A DNA stretch of 64,000 bases, from the NCBI GenBank assembly GCA_004298155.1, contig SCRD01000017.1, positions 248,001 through 312,000 on the forward strand, read 5' to 3'. Source of the DNA: Acidobacteriota bacterium. Lineage in GTDB: Bacteria; Acidobacteriota; Terriglobia; UBA7540. A program made the translations under genes and the position numbers. Numbering within the stretch: the stretch's first letter is position 1; each line of letters starts with the position of its first letter. This document shows positions 23,859 to 33,160 of this stretch, in pieces. The notes beneath the pieces are model-generated. The model was not told the origin of the DNA. It did no database searches and worked only from the letters and a program-made list of their open reading frames with translations.

Positions 23859-26800
23859 CTACGCTCCCGGCCCGGGCGGATAAGCAGGCAAATCCGGCGG
23901 GCGCGGCGGCAGCTTCTTCGGGTGCTCCTGGATTTCCTTCATCAGGATCTGTATGGCCCGTTCGAGCTGGGGGTCCTGGCCTTTCATCACCAGATCGGGA
24001 CGGTTGTCCACCTCGATGTCAGGCGCTACGCCATGGTTTTCAACAATCCATTGACTGTCGAGCCCGTAGAGTGAAAATTCCGGCCGCGTGAAGTATCCGC
24101 CGTCGATTTCAGGAATGTAGCCGCGGATGCCGCGCACGCCGCCCCAGGTGCGCTCTCCGATCACCGGGCCCAGCTTGTATTTCTTGAAGAAGTAAGTGAA
24201 GAAATCGCCGTCGGAGGCGCTGTAGCGGTTGCTCAGATCGGCCATGTATCCATGGAATACGTTGTCGGGGATGGTATTGCTCTCAAAGTTGCGGGCGGAT
24301 TCCATGGCCGCCAGGATGCGGCGCAGGTGTTCCAGGATGATCTGGTCCACAAACCCTCCGCCGTTGTAACGCACGTCGAAGATGATGCCTTGCTTGCGGA
24401 TCTGCGGGAAGTACTGCCGGACAAACTCATTCAGGCCCGTGTCTTCCATATCGGGAAGGTAAACGTAACCCACCTTGCCGCCGGTTGCCTTGTCAACCTT
24501 TTCGCGGTTGGTTTCAATCCAGTCGAGTTCACGAAGCTTGAATTCGCTCCCGATGGGCTTTACCAGTACGTCCCATGAACCTTCGGTAGCAGGTTTGCTG
24601 TTGATGGTCAGGTCGACGTCCTCGCCCGCGGTATTCACGAAAGGCTTGTAAGGATTTTCAGGCAGATGCAAGGGCCTGCCATTTACGGCCAGCAGGTAAT
24701 CGCCTTCTTTCACCTTCACGCCGGGTTCGGTAAGCGGTGAACGGACGGCAGGGTCCCAGTTCTCCCCGGGATAGATCTTTTTGAAGCGATAATAGCCGCT
24801 GGCGGTGTCCGCATCAAAATCCACGCCCAGCAGGCCGACGTTCACGGGATGGAGATCGGGCGAGTCGCCGCCGCCCACATAAGTGTGCGAATTTGATAGC
24901 TCGCCCACCATTTCGCCGAGGACGTAATTCAGATCAAAGCGGTCGGCCACATAAGGCAGCAGCGCCGCGTATTTGTTCTTTATTTTGGCCCAGTCCACAC
25001 CATTCATCGACTTTTCAAAGAAGTAGTCGCGTTCCTGTCGCCAGAGATCGTCGAATATCTCCTTCCATTCGGCCGGCGGGTCCACGTCCATCTGCATCGA
25101 GGCCAGGTTCAGGGCCCCGGCGCCAACGTGCTGCGGTCCTCTTTCCGGCGGCTTGGCGTCAATAATGCCGAAGGTCTGCGAACTGCCGCCTTCCTCGAAC
25201 AGGGCTGCTGCGGCGCCGCCGCCGGGGGCCCTGGGCGCCGAATAGAGTAGCTTATTGCCATCGAAAGAGAGCGTGTAGTTGTTTGTGCCGTCCATCAACA
25301 CGCTGTCTTTGCGCTTCTCCATATCAAAAACATGGATTGAAGTAGGCTCGTCGGGCAGAGGGCCGCTCAGCCCCATGGTTGGCGTAGACACGTAGAAAAC
25401 GTTGCCCTTGTTGGCCTGGAGGTTCCTGTAATTGCCGGGAGGAACCGGCAGGCCCACCACGCGGCCTTCGATCCCTCCGAGATCGATCTTGAAATTCTTT
25501 AGAGCTTCTTCCTCAGCCTTCTCCTTCTTCTTGGTCTCGGCTTCTGATTCTGCGGGCGATTTGGGCTTTCCGACAGCGGTTTCATCGCTGCGGGGAGCGA
25601 AGGGAGAAGGCAGATCGGCGCGCAGCGTGACGGCGTAAATCCCCGTGGCTTTGGGATTTGAGAACTCGATGTCATAGGGTCCCAGGACTTCGTTGTAGGT
25701 GCGGTTGGAGAGGAAGTAGAGATACTTCCCACCGGGATCGAAGGCGGGGTTCGAGCTCTCGGTAAAGCTTGAGGTGATTGCAGTGATCTTCTTATCCGCC
25801 AGCGAGTAGAGATCGATTGCATTGTTATTGTTGCTGTCGGCCTTGGCATAAGCCACCCACTTGCTGTCAGGCGACCAGAGGTAGTCGGTGAGGTCGGCGT
25901 ATTTGCCCTGGTCGATCAGGACGGGCTTCTTGTCGTGAATGTCCACGTAATAAAGGTGCAGAGTCGAGTCGGCATAGAGCAGCTTGGAGCTGTCAGGCGA
26001 CCAGACAGGCTGCAGCAGGAACACCTTGTTGTCGGTGGTGATCTGTGTTTCTTCGCCGGACTGCTTCTGCGGCCGGATATAGAGCTGGTTCTCGCCAGTG
26101 CGGTCTGAGACGTAAGCCACCCACTGGCCATCAGGCGACCAGGCGGCGTCCCTTTCCTGAATGCCCGGGGTCTGGGTCAAATTGCGGATGCTGCCGTGTT
26201 CGGCGGGAACCGTAAAAACGTCGCCGCGCGCTGTGAAAAGCGCCCGCTTGCCGTCCGGCGAAAGATCGAAAGCGGTGATCAGCTTGCCGACATTGGCCCA
26301 GTGCCGGCGCATCTGGTCGCGATCGCCGGGCAGCGTGATGGCCATCTTCCGGTCTTTGTGGTTCTTCAGGTCGAAGATATAAAGGTAGCCGCCGTTCTCA
26401 AAGATAATGGAATCCGGTCCCAGGCTTGGCCACATCACGTCGAAATCGGTGTAATGCGTAAGCTGGGCGACCTTCTTGCTGCCGAGGTCATAGCTGTAAA
26501 GGTTAAGGCGCTTGTCGGGACCGCGGTCGGAAGTGAAGTAAATAGTGTTGCCGTGCCACATGGGGAAGGTGTCGGTTCCCGGATAATGGGTGAGCTGCTC
26601 AATGGTATTGGCCTTCAGATCGTAGAGCCACAGGTCCTGTGCCATGCCGCCCGTGTAGCGCTTCCAGGTGCGGAAGTTGCGAAAGATGCGGTTATAGACG
26701 ATTTTGGTTCCGTCGGGAGAGAAGGTGGTGAGGCCGCCTTTCGGCAGTGGAAAACGCTCGGGGAGGCCGCCGTCAATGCTGACCGTGTAAAGCTGCCCGA

Positions 26801-27239
26801 ACCAGGTGTTGAAAGTCGAGCGGCGTGAGAGGAACAGGATGCGCTTGCTGTCAGGATACCAGGAGATCACCTCGTTGTTCGGTCCCATGCGCTCGGGAAT
26901 GCTGGCGACGTCCGGCAGATAAGTCAACTGGCGTGGCTGGCCGCCCTCGCTCGGCATCACGTAGACGTTGAAGTTGCCGTCGTATTGCGCCGTGAAGGCA
27001 ATCCATTTGCCGTCGGGAGAAAACTTGGGGAAAAGTTCCAGGCCCGGGCTCGTCGTAATTCTCCGCGCCTCTCCTCCGGAAGCGGACACGAGCCACAGGT
27101 CGCCAGCGTAGCTGAAGACTACCTTATCCTTATAAACGTCAGGAAAGCGCAGCAGGCGGCCTTCAGGCAACTGCTGCCCGAACGAGACCGAAGTGAATCC
27201 CAGGAGCGCGATAACAACGCAAGAGCGGAACAAGCGCAT
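23859..27239 (-). CDS. Tricorn protease homologue (S41 family, beta-propeller plus PDZ)
   Basis: The 1126-residue protein has a signal peptide (MRLFRSCVVIALLGFTSVSF, then GQQ), so it is secreted or periplasmic. Residues 30-650 carry PD40/WD-like repeats with recurrent SPDGKWIAF and SPDSKLLYA motifs, forming one or two propellers. A PDZ domain follows near residue 850 (VKEGDYLLAVNGRPL), then the S41 core. Tricorn catalytic residues are recognisable as Ser-His in NSHTYVG (about 785), Ser in SASDGDFF (about 1006) and Glu in VENHGVAPD (about 1066). It probably trims oligopeptides. The start at 27239 is supported by GGGAGGG seven bases upstream. Confidence 0.9.
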   Translation of the reverse strand: MRLFRSCVVIALLGFTSVSFGQQLPEGRLLRFPDVYKDKVVFSYAGDLWLVSASGGEARRITTSPGLELFPKFSPDGKWIAFTAQYDGNFNVYVMPSEGGQPRQLTYLPDVASIPERMGPNNEVISWYPDSKRILFLSRRSTFNTWFGQLYTVSIDGGLPERFPLPKGGLTTFSPDGTKIVYNRIFRNFRTWKRYTGGMAQDLWLYDLKANTIEQLTHYPGTDTFPMWHGNTIYFTSDRGPDKRLNLYSYDLGSKKVAQLTHYTDFDVMWPSLGPDSIIFENGGYLYIFDLKNHKDRKMAITLPGDRDQMRRHWANVGKLITAFDLSPDGKRALFTARGDVFTVPAEHGSIRNLTQTPGIQERDAAWSPDGQWVAYVSDRTGENQLYIRPQKQSGEETQITTDNKVFLLQPVWSPDSSKLLYADSTLHLYYVDIHDKKPVLIDQGKYADLTDYLWSPDSKWVAYAKADSNNNNAIDLYSLADKKITAITSSFTESSNPAFDPGGKYLYFLSNRTYNEVLGPYDIEFSNPKATGIYAVTLRADLPSPFAPRSDETAVGKPKSPAESEAETKKKEKAEEEALKNFKIDLGGIEGRVVGLPVPPGNYRNLQANKGNVFYVSTPTMGLSGPLPDEPTSIHVFDMEKRKDSVLMDGTNNYTLSFDGNKLLYSAPRAPGGGAAAALFEEGGSSQTFGIIDAKPPERGPQHVGAGALNLASMQMDVDPPAEWKEIFDDLWRQERDYFFEKSMNGVDWAKIKNKYAALLPYVADRFDLNYVLGEMVGELSNSHTYVGGGDSPDLHPVNVGLLGVDFDADTASGYYRFKKIYPGENWDPAVRSPLTEPGVKVKEGDYLLAVNGRPLHLPENPYKPFVNTAGEDVDLTINSKPATEGSWDVLVKPIGSEFKLRELDWIETNREKVDKATGGKVGYVYLPDMEDTGLNEFVRQYFPQIRKQGIIFDVRYNGGGFVDQIILEHLRRILAAMESARNFESNTIPDNVFHGYMADLSNRYSASDGDFFTYFFKKYKLGPVIGERTWGGVRGIRGYIPEIDGGYFTRPEFSLYGLDSQWIVENHGVAPDIEVDNRPDLVMKGQDPQLERAIQILMKEIQEHPKKLPPRPPDLPAYPPGPGA

Positions 27240-27256
27240 CAGTATTCCCTCCCCCA

Positions 27257-27661
27257 TCATTGTGATTCCGTGCCGGCGTAGTGCAGATTGCTGCTCCCGC
27301 GACAATTTGCGGATTTTCGTCGTTTCACAGACCAGCAACTCCAGGCCGTGAAGGCCACAGACTCCGCGCCAGCGATTCCCAAAACGGCGAACAGCCATTT
27401 TAATCCCTTTTGGTCGAATTGTAGATTCACCTCGCCTTGATTCGCAACGCCGGGGCAATTCGCCGGACCTTGAATCTCCAGAATCCTCCCGCTGCTCAGC
27501 CTTGAAAAGGTCCACGAACTGCTTTCGCCTAAATAAGAACGACGAGGCATAAATTCGCAGTAAGAGCCTATCTTGCTAGCGTAGTCATCGAGTTCAGGCC
27601 CCGTCCGATTTTGGCGACTGAACAACCAGACGGAGACCACGAGAAATGTGATTATGATCAC
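27257..27661 (-). CDS. Small protein with two membrane helices, unknown function
   Basis: A 134-residue protein begins with GTG at 27661 and has one N-terminal membrane helix (ITFLVVSVWLFS) and a second near residues 87-110 (LKWLFAVLGIAGAESVAFTA). The 65-residue segment between contains two Cys (YCEFMP, ANCPG) and would be extracytoplasmic. It ends 18 bases before the tricorn start, so the two are probably co-transcribed. The ribosome site is weak (GGGAGCGG, 14 bases upstream). No family was recognised. Confidence 0.5.
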   Translation of the reverse strand: MIIITFLVVSVWLFSRQNRTGPELDDYASKIGSYCEFMPRRSYLGESSSWTFSRLSSGRILEIQGPANCPGVANQGEVNLQFDQKGLKWLFAVLGIAGAESVAFTAWSCWSVKRRKSANCRGSSNLHYAGTESQ

Positions 27662-27836
27662 AAATTAAGGGCCGCTCCCAGATTGCCAATGCTGGGGCAC
27701 ATGGGCTGGCAAGGCCTGAAGGTCGGGCTATGGAAAATCTTCAGCCAGAGCAACCGATTGTTGCAAATAGTGGCTTTTGCGGTAATATGGCACGGTCATC
27801 CAGGGTTTGAATTCTTACCTTGTGGAAGGAGCATCA

Positions 27837-28787
27837 ATGGGAAATAAATGGACACGCCGGACCTTTATGGGCGCTACGCTTGCGGCCTTGCCGAGTGTGG
27901 CATACTTGAAGGCTGCGGCGGCTTCGAGGGCTATGGGCTGGAAACTTGGAATCATCACAGACGAAATCACCCAGAACTTTGAAGAGGCGCTGGACTTTAT
28001 CTCGCACTACGATCTTGGCTACTGCGAATTGCGCGAAATGTGGGGCAAGAACATTATGAACATGTCGCAGCCTGATCTGGAGCGGGCCAAGGCCCTGGTG
28101 GAGAAGCACAACCTGAAAGTGACCGATATCGGCTCGCCGGTTTTTAAGTACAACCTTCCGCAAATGCCTGCGCGCAAGGAGAAGCGGGACACGTTCCGGG
28201 CTGATTTCGCGGAGCAGGATTCAGACAACCTGCTGCGCCAGTCGTTCAAGCTGGCCAGATTGTTCGGCACGCGCAAGGTGCGCATTTTCAGCTACTGGCG
28301 CGTAGCCGAGCCTGAAAAAGCATATCCTTTCGTCCGCGACCGGCTGGCCAAGGCGGCAAAATTAGCGGGTGAAAATGATATCGTCCTGATCCTTGAGAAC
28401 GAGCATGAGTGCAACATTGGGACAGGGCAGGAGCTGGGGAAGATTCTCCGCGATGTCAAATCCCCTTACCTGCGCGGAAACTGGGATCCGGGCAACGCCG
28501 CCATGTTGAAGGAGATTCCTTTTCCCAACGGGTACAATCATGTGAAGGGCATGTTTCCGCACATGCACATCAAGGACGTCAGGAAGGGCCCCAATGGCAA
28601 GCTGCAGTGGGCACCCGTTGGTGGCGGCTTTATCGACTGGAAAGGGCAATTTGAGGCGCTTCGCCGCGACAAATATCAGGGAGACATGTCGCTGGAGACG
28701 CACTATCGGCGTCCTGACGGAAACAAGGTGGAAAGCACTCGAGAGTCACTGATGGGCCTGTTTAAGGTGATTAAGGAAACGGCCTGA
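27837..28787 (+). CDS. Sugar phosphate isomerase/epimerase family TIM-barrel protein, Tat-exported
   Basis: The N-terminus is a twin-arginine signal (KWTRRTFMGATLAALP). The mature part is a xylose-isomerase-like (AP endonuclease family 2) barrel: LGIITDEITQNFEEAL, GYCELREMWG, VLILENEHECNIGTGQELG, RGNWDPGNAAM and MHIKDVRKG hold the metal-binding Glu, Asp and His. The ATG at 27837 has AAGGAG six bases upstream; the frame is open to 27807 but without a ribosome site. Such exported members usually act on free sugars or inositols. No substrate can be deduced. Confidence 0.86.
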   Translation: MGNKWTRRTFMGATLAALPSVAYLKAAAASRAMGWKLGIITDEITQNFEEALDFISHYDLGYCELREMWGKNIMNMSQPDLERAKALVEKHNLKVTDIGSPVFKYNLPQMPARKEKRDTFRADFAEQDSDNLLRQSFKLARLFGTRKVRIFSYWRVAEPEKAYPFVRDRLAKAAKLAGENDIVLILENEHECNIGTGQELGKILRDVKSPYLRGNWDPGNAAMLKEIPFPNGYNHVKGMFPHMHIKDVRKGPNGKLQWAPVGGGFIDWKGQFEALRRDKYQGDMSLETHYRRPDGNKVESTRESLMGLFKVIKETA

Positions 28788-28950
28788 CCGGATGCGCCGC
28801 CCGGCGAAGTCTGGCGGCATCCAGAGGTGCAGGGAATAGCGGAGCGGCCCCGTCGGTCGCGGCTCCTGGGAGGGGGTCGTCAGCTGCTGGCGAGGGGTGA
28901 CGGGGAGCCAGGGGTTGCTTCATTCTTCGTGAAACCGCGACCAACAGACA

Positions 28951-30123
28951 ATGTTCTCATCGCGCACGGACTGGCTTCTGGCGCCGAACCGCCTCACCTG
29001 GCAGCTTGAAGAGCGCCGCCGACGGGGCCTGCCTGTACTTGATCTTACCGAATCGAATCCCACCCGCTGCGGTTTTGCGCCTGATCCGAAAATCCTGAAT
29101 TTGCTCCAGGATCCGCGGTCCCTCACCTACGAGCCTGACCCGCGCGGCCCTCTCTCCGCGCGCCGGGCTGTGTGCGAATATTACGCGGCCCGCGGCGCCA
29201 GCGTCACGCCGGAGCAGGTATTCCTCACCACCAGCACCAGCGAAGCTTACACCTACGCATTCCGTCTGCTGGCGGACCCGGGTGACAAGGTACTTGTGCC
29301 GCAGCCGAGCTACCCTCTTTTTGATTTCCTGGCCGGCATCAATGACCTTGAGGTTGTTTCTTACCCGATCCGTTATTCACACGGTTGGCGCATTGACCTG
29401 GATGGTGTGCAAGATCTCCGGCTGCCTGGGGCCAAGGCCATGATTGTGGTGCATCCCAACAACCCCACCGGGTCATACGTCAAGCCACGTGAGCTCGAAA
29501 TTCTGACCGAGTGTTGCCGCCATGTCCAGGGCGCTTTGATTGCGGATGAAGTTTTTGCTGATTATTCTCTCGAAGCCGGTGAAGACCGTGTTCCTTCGCA
29601 TGCAGCCGTGTCTGATGTGCTCACATTTACGTTGAGCGGATTGTCAAAAGTTTCGGCGCTTCCTCAGATGAAGCTTGGATGGGTTGTGGTGAATGGTCCG
29701 AAGGGTGAATTAGAGACAGCGCTGGAACGCCTTGAAGTGATCGCTGACACCTACCTCTCCGTGAGCCCGCCGCTCGCCCTCGCCCTGCCGGCCCTCCTGG
29801 AGCTTCGAAAGATGGTCCAACCCAGAATTACGGAACGGCTGCGTTCCAATCTTCGCTGGCTGGACCAGCAGATGGCCTCCTGCCGGAATATAAAACGACT
29901 GGAAGCAGAGGGCGGCTGGTATGCGGTATTGAAGGTCCCTGAAACTGCAAGCGATGAGGATTGGGCAGTGAACTTGCTGACGGCCGACGGTGTACTGGTT
30001 CACCCCGGGCATTTTTACGAATTTCCGGACGAAGGTCACCTTGTAATCAGTCTACTGACGGATGAGCGGGTCTTCAGGGAAGGGGCCGCGAGGGTTATAG
30101 CGCGACTGTCAAAAAGCAGTTAG
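28951..30123 (+). CDS. Class I/II PLP-dependent aminotransferase
   Basis: This 390-residue fold-type I enzyme has the expected order of motifs: LDLTESNPTRCG near the start, YEPDPRGPLSARRAVCEYY, TTSTSEAY for cofactor phosphate contact, HPNNPTGSY, DEVFADY, and Lys233 in LSGLSKVSALPQMKLGW as the Schiff-base lysine. It is close to alanine/aspartate aminotransferases but with a shortened C-terminus. It is followed 46 bases later by the haem gene set. The substrate pair is not predictable. Confidence 0.9.
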   Translation: MFSSRTDWLLAPNRLTWQLEERRRRGLPVLDLTESNPTRCGFAPDPKILNLLQDPRSLTYEPDPRGPLSARRAVCEYYAARGASVTPEQVFLTTSTSEAYTYAFRLLADPGDKVLVPQPSYPLFDFLAGINDLEVVSYPIRYSHGWRIDLDGVQDLRLPGAKAMIVVHPNNPTGSYVKPRELEILTECCRHVQGALIADEVFADYSLEAGEDRVPSHAAVSDVLTFTLSGLSKVSALPQMKLGWVVVNGPKGELETALERLEVIADTYLSVSPPLALALPALLELRKMVQPRITERLRSNLRWLDQQMASCRNIKRLEAEGGWYAVLKVPETASDEDWAVNLLTADGVLVHPGHFYEFPDEGHLVISLLTDERVFREGAARVIARLSKSS

Positions 30124-30169
30124 ACTGATAACGAGTTGAAGCCCGGCACGGGAAGAAATCAAGAAAATT

Positions 30170-32176
30170 ATGGCTAACGAAAAAGGCTCGAAGCCGAATT
30201 TTGGAGGCCTTGGGGTCGCAGCCTTTGAAAGCCGCAGGGCCGATGAGATCGCGACGCTCATCTCGCGCTTCGGAGGCGTTCCGCACGTCGGGCCCAGCAT
30301 GAGGGAAGTCCCATTGGGAGACAATCCGGCGGTTTTCGAATTTGGTGAACAGCTCCTGGCTGGCAAAATCCAGGGCGTGGTCTTTACGACTGGCGTCGGC
30401 ACGCGGACTCTGTTTGAGGCCCTTCAGTCGCGCTACGCCATTGAAGAGATCGTTCACGGCCTCACCTCCACAACGGTTGTGGCGCGAGGTCCCAAGCCTG
30501 CTCAAGCGCTTCGCGAATTCGGTGTGCCGATCACCATCACTGCGCCGGAGCCAAACACCTGGCAGGAAGTCCTCCAGGAACTGGATGAGAATCCTCGTAG
30601 CTTCACCCTGAAAGGCAGCACCGTGGCTGTTCAGGAATATGGGGAGCCCAACGAGGCCTTTCTTGGCGAGCTGAGATCGCGTGGCGCCGTGCCATTACGA
30701 GTGCCGGTTTACCGCTGGGCGCTTCCCGAAAACCTTGGCCCGCTGAAGGAGACCATTAATACCATTATCGCGGGGCGTGCAAGAGTCGCGCTTTTTACCA
30801 GCAGAAACCAGGTGGCGAACGTCCTTCATGTTGCGGCTGAAGAAGCGGCGCAAGACGCTCTTCTGAAGGCCCTGCGACAGTCGATTGTCTGCTCGATCGG
30901 CCCCACCTGCAGCGGGACGCTGGTGGCGGCAGGAATTCCGGTTGACGTTGAGGCGTTGCCACCCAGGATGGGAGTCCTGGTGCTTGAAGCTGCGCGCCAG
31001 GCCCCGGATCTGCTGCGCCGTAAGCAGCCCGTGGCAGGGCCTTCGGGCGGCGTTCCTGACGGCGAGCGGTTCAACGTCGCCGCCGGAGCAGCCGTGACTG
31101 AGGCGGCGCGTGTTGCGTCGCCGTACGTTGCGAGTGGCGCATTGGAAAATTCGCGCTTCATGAAGGCCTGCCGCCGCGAACCGGTTGACGCGACTCCGGT
31201 TTGGCTGATGAGGCAGGCTGGCCGCTTCATGAAGGAATATCGCGAGCTTCGGGCGCGCGTCCCCTTTCTGGAACTCTGCAAGAGCCCCGATCTGGTGGCT
31301 GAAGTTACGGTCAGCGCGGCCCGCAAACTTGGAGTGGACGCAGCGATAATTTTTGCCGACCTGCTCCTCATAATCGAACCGCTTGGGCTCGAACTCGAAT
31401 ACGGTAAAGGCGAAGGCCCGATTATCAGCCCGGCGTTTCGTAAATCGGGCGATTTGGACCGATTGCGGACGGTGAACCCGGAGGAGTCGCTCGGCTACCT
31501 TTACGAAGCCATCCGGCGGACGCGCGCCGCCCTGCCTCCTGACCTGCCGCTGATCGGCTTTGCTGGCGCTCCGTTTACCGTGGCTTCCTACATGATCGAG
31601 GGTGGAGCTTCCAAGACTTTCCGCCATACGAAGACCCTGATGTACCGTGACGAAGGGGCCTGGCGCGCACTGATGGAAAGGCTGAGCCGCGAAATGGCCA
31701 AATATGTCAATGCCCAGATCACGGCCGGCGTACAGGCAGTCCAGATTTTTGACTCCTGGGTCGGCTGCCTTGGGCCCGAAGACTATCGGAGGTTCGTTTT
31801 ACCCTACACGCGCCTTCTACTGCAGGGAATTACCCCCGGCACGCCCGTGATTCATTTCGGGACGGGTACAGGGATGTTTCTGGAAGAGATGCGAGACGCC
31901 GGCGGTGATATCATCGGGCTCGATTTCCATGTGGAACTTGGCAAGGCTTGGGACCGCCTGGGAGACAGAGTGGGCGTGCAGGGGAACCTGGATCCAGTGG
32001 CCCTCTATGTAGACCTGCCTTTCATCAAGGAGCGGGTTCGAGAGATTCTGGACCAGGCAGCGGGGCGTCCCGGACATATCTTCAACCTGGGCCATGGAAT
32101 CCTGCCGGACACTCCCGAAGAAAATGTCATCGCGCTGGTGAAGTTGGTCCATGAGTTGAGCACACGCCGGAATTGA
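30170..32176 (+). CDS. hemDE: Fused uroporphyrinogen-III synthase / uroporphyrinogen decarboxylase (HemD-HemE)
   Basis: A single 668-codon frame contains two consecutive haem-pathway enzymes. Residues 1-290 match HemD (VAAFESRRADEIATLISRFG, GVVFTTGVGTRTLFEAL, LFTSRNQVANVL, SIGPTCSGTLVAAGI), which cyclises hydroxymethylbilane. A 35-residue Ala/Gly-rich linker leads to a full-length HemE (residues 328-668: TPVWLMRQAGRFMKEYRELR, FADLLLIIEPLGLE, GFAGAPFTVASYMIEGG), which decarboxylates uroporphyrinogen III to coproporphyrinogen III. No stop, start or ribosome site interrupts the joint. It is followed by hemH and hemG, so the order matches the pathway. Confidence 0.93.
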   Translation: MANEKGSKPNFGGLGVAAFESRRADEIATLISRFGGVPHVGPSMREVPLGDNPAVFEFGEQLLAGKIQGVVFTTGVGTRTLFEALQSRYAIEEIVHGLTSTTVVARGPKPAQALREFGVPITITAPEPNTWQEVLQELDENPRSFTLKGSTVAVQEYGEPNEAFLGELRSRGAVPLRVPVYRWALPENLGPLKETINTIIAGRARVALFTSRNQVANVLHVAAEEAAQDALLKALRQSIVCSIGPTCSGTLVAAGIPVDVEALPPRMGVLVLEAARQAPDLLRRKQPVAGPSGGVPDGERFNVAAGAAVTEAARVASPYVASGALENSRFMKACRREPVDATPVWLMRQAGRFMKEYRELRARVPFLELCKSPDLVAEVTVSAARKLGVDAAIIFADLLLIIEPLGLELEYGKGEGPIISPAFRKSGDLDRLRTVNPEESLGYLYEAIRRTRAALPPDLPLIGFAGAPFTVASYMIEGGASKTFRHTKTLMYRDEGAWRALMERLSREMAKYVNAQITAGVQAVQIFDSWVGCLGPEDYRRFVLPYTRLLLQGITPGTPVIHFGTGTGMFLEEMRDAGGDIIGLDFHVELGKAWDRLGDRVGVQGNLDPVALYVDLPFIKERVREILDQAAGRPGHIFNLGHGILPDTPEENVIALVKLVHELSTRRN

Positions 32177-32215
32177 ACCGTGGTGCCGGGTCGCGCCTGA
32201 GGGATTGAGGTCGCT

Positions 32216-33160
32216 TTGCTGACTGGGTCTACAGATCATTCGCGGTGGGCGGTTCTGCTGCTGGCTCACGGCGCTCCGGACCGCCTTGGCGATATTCCGG
32301 AATTCCTTCTGAATGTGCGCTCCGGGCGCGGACTGTCGGAAATCGCCGTGCACGAGATTATCGAGCGCTACGCCAGGATTGGCGGCAGTTCGCCGCTGTT
32401 GCGAGTCACAACGCAACAGGCTGAGGAACTGGCAAGAGTTCTTGGGCTGCCGGTGTACGTCGGGATGCGCAACTGGACGCCCTATATCGAAGACGCCGTT
32501 CGGAGGGTGACGGAGAACGGGGCTGGGCGGGTTGTGGCCGTCTGCCTTGCACCGCAGAATTCGCGCACCAGCATCGAGCTGTATCGCAGCCACCTCTCAA
32601 GAGCCGTCGACAAGGTTGCGCCGGGGCTCCACGTGGAATTCGTGGAAAACTGGCATGACCATGCCGGCCTGATTGCTGCTTTCCGTGAGAAAGTTTCAGC
32701 CGCGCTCGCCGGTGCTGAAGCGAAATCCGGGCGGCCTGTCCCGGTGGTTTTCACCGCCCACAGCGTCCCTCAAAGGACCATCACGGACGGTGATCCTTAT
32801 GAAACTCAGGTGAGGGAGACTGCGAAACTATTGGCGCAGGCAATGGGCTTGGCGGAATACACGGTGGCCTTCCAGAGCCAGGGCATGACCTCTGAACCGT
32901 GGTTGGGGCCCACCGTTGAATCCGTGATTGACGAGTTTGCAGAAAAGAGTATCCGGCGAGTGTTGTTGGCGCCTATCGGTTTTGTTTCTGACCACGTCGA
33001 AATCCTCTATGATATCGATATCGCTTTCCGTGAATATGCGCAAAAGAAGGGTATTTGTGTCGTGAGGCCGGAATCGCTCAACACCAGTCATCTCTTTATC
33101 CAGTGCCTGGCTTCGATTGTTTCAGAGCGAATCGAGATTGCTGCTGGCAGGTCACTATGA
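32216..33160 (+). CDS. hemH: Ferrochelatase
   Basis: This 314-residue protein has the ferrochelatase motifs VLLLAHGAPD at the N-terminus, RIGGSSPLLRVTTQQA, VGMRNWTPYIEDAV, the metal-site His in FTAHSVPQRTI, and the acidic face FVSDHVEILYDID. It inserts a metal, usually iron, into porphyrin. It may work on coproporphyrin or protoporphyrin, and the neighbouring HemG suggests the latter or the coproporphyrin-dependent variant. The start is TTG 32216 with TGAGG upstream. Its stop overlaps the next start (ATGA). Confidence 0.92.
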   Translation: MLTGSTDHSRWAVLLLAHGAPDRLGDIPEFLLNVRSGRGLSEIAVHEIIERYARIGGSSPLLRVTTQQAEELARVLGLPVYVGMRNWTPYIEDAVRRVTENGAGRVVAVCLAPQNSRTSIELYRSHLSRAVDKVAPGLHVEFVENWHDHAGLIAAFREKVSAALAGAEAKSGRPVPVVFTAHSVPQRTITDGDPYETQVRETAKLLAQAMGLAEYTVAFQSQGMTSEPWLGPTVESVIDEFAEKSIRRVLLAPIGFVSDHVEILYDIDIAFREYAQKKGICVVRPESLNTSHLFIQCLASIVSERIEIAAGRSL

